Made by a program: the position numbers and the translations under genes. 36,553 nt of DNA from Bacteroidales bacterium. Its GTDB lineage: Bacteria > Bacteroidota > Bacteroidia > Bacteroidales > Dysgonomonadaceae. The notes under the pieces were generated by a model. It made no database searches and was not told where the DNA came from. It saw only the letters and a program-made list of their open reading frames with translations. Each line of letters begins with the position of its first letter. Within the stretch, counting starts at the first letter, position 1. The DNA lies in the NCBI GenBank assembly GCA_012728155.1, contig JAAYFR010000244.1, forward strand, positions 1 through 36,553. Direction: 5' to 3'. Positions 34,365-36,553 of the stretch are shown here, in pieces.

Positions 34365-35531
34365 ATGGCCTTTTTAAACAAACTCAAAGAAAAAGCATTC
34401 GGTGAATTTATAGATATCATCGAATGGACCGACAGCAGTTCTGACACCATGATTTGGCGTTTTCCACGCTATAACGCCGAAATCAAAAACGGAGCACAAC
34501 TCACCGTACGGGAGACGCAGGTAGCTGTGCTGGTCAACGAAGGACAGTTTGCCGACGTATTCCAGCCGGGACGTTACGAACTCACCACCAACAATATGCC
34601 TATCCTCACCACTATTAAGGGATGGAAATACGGCTTCAACTCGCCTTTTAAGGTTGATGTATATTTCGTCAATACCAAACAGTTTCTCAACCAACGTTGG
34701 GGCACTGCCAACCCCATCATGATGCGTGATCCCGAGTTCGGCCCCATCCGCATGAGAGCCTTCGGATCGTATAACTTCCGGGTGCAGGCCGACCCCATCC
34801 CGTTCATCCGCAACGTGGCAGGCACCAGCGGCGAGTTCACCACCGAAGGGATTAGCGAGCAACTGCGCAACTTCGTCATCACCAAATTCACCGATTACCT
34901 AGGAGAATCGAAGATTGCCGCCCTCGATCTGGCTGCCAACCTCAACGAGTTCTCACAGGGACTGACCGACGGTCTTAAGGGCGACTTTGCCGAGTATGGC
35001 ATCGAGTTGACACGCTTCCTGGTAGAAAATATCTCGCTACCCGAAGCGGTGGAAGAAGCACTGGATCGTCGAACCAGCATGGGCGTGATTGGCAATATGA
35101 CCGCTTATACACAAATGCAGTTTGCAGATTCACTGAAAGACTCCGCCAACAACCCTGCCGGAGGTGGAAATCTTGCCAGCAATGCCATGGGTGCCGGAAT
35201 CGGTTTGGCAATGGCAGGGCAGATGGCGGGACAAATGGTGAATCCTCAAGCCGGGCAGTTTGTGGGTAGTCAGCAGCAAGCACCACAACAAGCACCGCAG
35301 CAAGCACCACAACAAGCACCGCCACCCATGCCGCCACAAACTACATATCATGTGGCTGTTGGCGGTGTACAACAGGGACCTTATCCGGTAGCACAAATCC
35401 AACAAATGATTCAGCAGGGACAGATCACCCCTGACACATTGGTTTGGACAGCCGGCATGCCGGCATGGGCAGCGGCAAATAGTGTGGCTGAACTTTCACA
35501 ACTGTTTGGAGCTGTACCACCACCATTATAA
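34365..35531 (+). CDS. SPFH-domain protein (YdjI/virion-core-like) with C-terminal GYF_2-like domain
   Basis: 388 residues. Residues ~1-260 match the SPFH-type family seen in Bacillus YdjI and annotated as virion core protein-like: FGEFIDIIEWTDSSSDTMIWRFPRYNAEIKNGAQLTVRETQVAVLV, PGRYELTTNNMPILTT, FGSYNFRV, and YGIELTRFLVENISLPEAVEEALDRR. A Gly/Ala/Met segment and a QQAP repeat (bases ~35272-35322) form a linker to residues ~328-388 (YHVAVGGVQQGPYPVAQIQQMIQQGQITPDTLVW..GMPAWAAA), a GYF_2/DUF4339-like domain for protein or membrane-associated interactions. Such proteins often pair with zinc-ribbon partners in envelope-stress responses; the exact role is unknown. Confidence 0.88.
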   Translation: MAFLNKLKEKAFGEFIDIIEWTDSSSDTMIWRFPRYNAEIKNGAQLTVRETQVAVLVNEGQFADVFQPGRYELTTNNMPILTTIKGWKYGFNSPFKVDVYFVNTKQFLNQRWGTANPIMMRDPEFGPIRMRAFGSYNFRVQADPIPFIRNVAGTSGEFTTEGISEQLRNFVITKFTDYLGESKIAALDLAANLNEFSQGLTDGLKGDFAEYGIELTRFLVENISLPEAVEEALDRRTSMGVIGNMTAYTQMQFADSLKDSANNPAGGGNLASNAMGAGIGLAMAGQMAGQMVNPQAGQFVGSQQQAPQQAPQQAPQQAPPPMPPQTTYHVAVGGVQQGPYPVAQIQQMIQQGQITPDTLVWTAGMPAWAAANSVAELSQLFGAVPPPL

Positions 35532-35618
35532 GCTGGATTCCGGAAAAAGAGTAAGAGTTTATAACCAATTACTGATTTAAAAATTAAAGTACCAAACACT
35601 TTAAAAAAAAACAATAAA

Positions 35619-36553
35619 ATGAAAACAATAAAAACAGTCATCACCATGTTGGTGCTTGCACTGGTATTTCCGTTACAAGCACAAATCAACCTGAATAAAT
35701 TAGGTAAGCAGATGAAAAAATCGGCTGAGGGACAGGTAGAACAGAAAATCAAAGAAAAATCTGCAAGAGAAACCCGTAAAGCGTTAGACAAGACTGAAAA
35801 GAAGTTTGATCAGGCGGTTCAGGATGCTGTATCGGGCAATGCAAGTGGTAAATCGAGTGCATCTAAAAAAAGCAAGAGCGGAGCAGTAGCTGCCGAAAGA
35901 AAAACCGGATCGAAAGAAATTTATGTTTCAGCCACAAGAGGGAGCAATAGAAACGACGGCAGCATTGATGCTCCGTTCAAAGATTTACAAAAAGCGGTTG
36001 ATGAAGCACCGGAAGGTGCAGTGATTTTGGTTGCTGAGGGGAACTATCAAGGTAAACTGGATGCAGGATATATCAAAATCGACAAATATCTTTCAATTGT
36101 TGGCGGCTTCAGCGATGATTTTTCAAGTTGGGATCCTATAAGGTTTCAGACCATGATCCGCCCCGGTGCAGCAGCATCAGGCACAGGAGCCAATCATGGA
36201 CTGTTGGATATTTATGTGAAAGGGAAACGAAAAGGGGAGGTTTTGATTGACGGACTGATTCTGGATAAAGGTGAGATGAACTGTTATTTCCTGCCCGATC
36301 CGTCCAATCCAAAAAGCGGTACTCCGGAAGGGTGTGAGACAGGCAGATTAGATCCGCCGGGGTTCCAATCCTCCGGTGCACCCAAGATGGACAAGGTTTC
36401 TGTTTCCAATCAGCTGATTCACGGCGATGTGGAGGGAGCGGTTACCATACGCAATTGCGTATTGTTGAATGGTGCCCACTTTGGCATTCAAATGGGAAAT
36501 ATGGGAGGGCATTTCGATATCTATAACAATCTGTTTCTGGCAAACAGGATGGC
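35619..36553 (+). CDS. Exported parallel beta-helix (DUF1565-like) protein, 3' end outside window
   Basis: Opens at the ATG 35619-35621 with a signal peptide (MKTIKTVITMLVLALVFPLQAQ) and stays open to the window end (311 codons seen). Residues ~25-95 are a Lys/Ser-rich, helical stalk (KQMKKSAEGQVEQKIKEKS). From ~100 the sequence turns into the DUF1565 start (EIYVSATRGSNRNDGSIDAPFKDLQKAVDEAPEGAVILVAEGNYQG) and then right-handed beta-helix rungs (GLLDIYVKGKRKGEVLIDGLILDKG, GAVTIRNCVLLNGAHFGIQMGN). A surface-attached carbohydrate- or matrix-interacting role is plausible but not shown. It follows the SPFH gene by 87 nt. Confidence 0.85.
   Translation, partial: MKTIKTVITMLVLALVFPLQAQINLNKLGKQMKKSAEGQVEQKIKEKSARETRKALDKTEKKFDQAVQDAVSGNASGKSSASKKSKSGAVAAERKTGSKEIYVSATRGSNRNDGSIDAPFKDLQKAVDEAPEGAVILVAEGNYQGKLDAGYIKIDKYLSIVGGFSDDFSSWDPIRFQTMIRPGAAASGTGANHGLLDIYVKGKRKGEVLIDGLILDKGEMNCYFLPDPSNPKSGTPEGCETGRLDPPGFQSSGAPKMDKVSVSNQLIHGDVEGAVTIRNCVLLNGAHFGIQMGNMGGHFDIYNNLFLANRM

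Noticed and set aside
35272..35322. QQAP repeat as a tandem repeat of mobile origin
   Set aside because: It is an in-frame low-complexity linker between the SPFH and GYF_2-like domains, common in such proteins.

Overview
The window is chromosomal DNA of a Bacteroidota bacterium, most likely order Bacteroidales. The evidence is repeated TAnnTTTG promoter -7 elements (with a TTTG-like -33 box in the best cases), a Rho factor carrying a long disordered insertion, a one-piece hybrid two-component regulator with an AraC output, DUF1080 and DUF1565-type exported proteins, and almost no Shine-Dalgarno sequences. A protein- or amino-acid-fermenting member (for example Dysgonomonadaceae) would fit the metabolism, but the genus is an inference.

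Layout. (1) 1-5036: fatty acid module: the 3' end of an acyl-CoA synthetase, facing a minus-strand operon etfB-etfA-acyl-CoA dehydrogenase. etfA carries an in-frame TGA where the family has glycine. (2) 5420-8903: a lipoprotein, then rho with a ~270 nt leader and a clear terminator. (3) 9139-17176: a methylaspartate-pathway cluster for glutamate fermentation: glmS, glmL, glmE, methylaspartate ammonia-lyase (mal), an AtuA-family protein, a DUF4387 protein, a P-loop NTPase, and a 134-codon remnant that joins the N-terminus of a class I fumarase/mesaconase alpha part to the C-terminus of its beta part. A 74-bp hairpin-forming element occurs twice, upstream of glmE and of mal. (4) 17183-20632, minus strand: DUF1080 protein, truA, a DEDDh exonuclease and dnaN. 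(5) 20788-25899, minus strand: a likely operon of a small membrane protein, an NtrC-like regulator with a degenerate AAA+ domain, a hybrid histidine kinase with a C-terminal HPt-like domain, and a XerD-type recombinase; a ftsB/divIC-like gene lies upstream. (6) 26546-29959: C69 dipeptidase and phosphoglucomutase/phosphomannomutase, closed by a perfect 16-bp hairpin. (7) 30077-36553: a LuxR-type response regulator divergent from a TPR hybrid two-component regulator, then a small protein, an SPFH protein with a C-terminal GYF_2-like domain, and a parallel beta-helix protein cut by the window end. A pair of direct repeats just upstream of a -7 element sits between the AraC-output regulator and the SPFH pair, a plausible operator.

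How the genes work together. GlmS/GlmE with the chaperone GlmL convert glutamate to 3-methylaspartate, and Mal deaminates it to mesaconate. The next step, mesaconate hydration, would normally need a class I fumarase-like mesaconase, and here that gene is reduced to its two ends. The intact AtuA/DUF4387/NTPase genes in the same operon are therefore the most interesting candidates for an undescribed branch. Two independent lesions (etfA and the fumarase) mean the assembly should be checked before biological conclusions are drawn.
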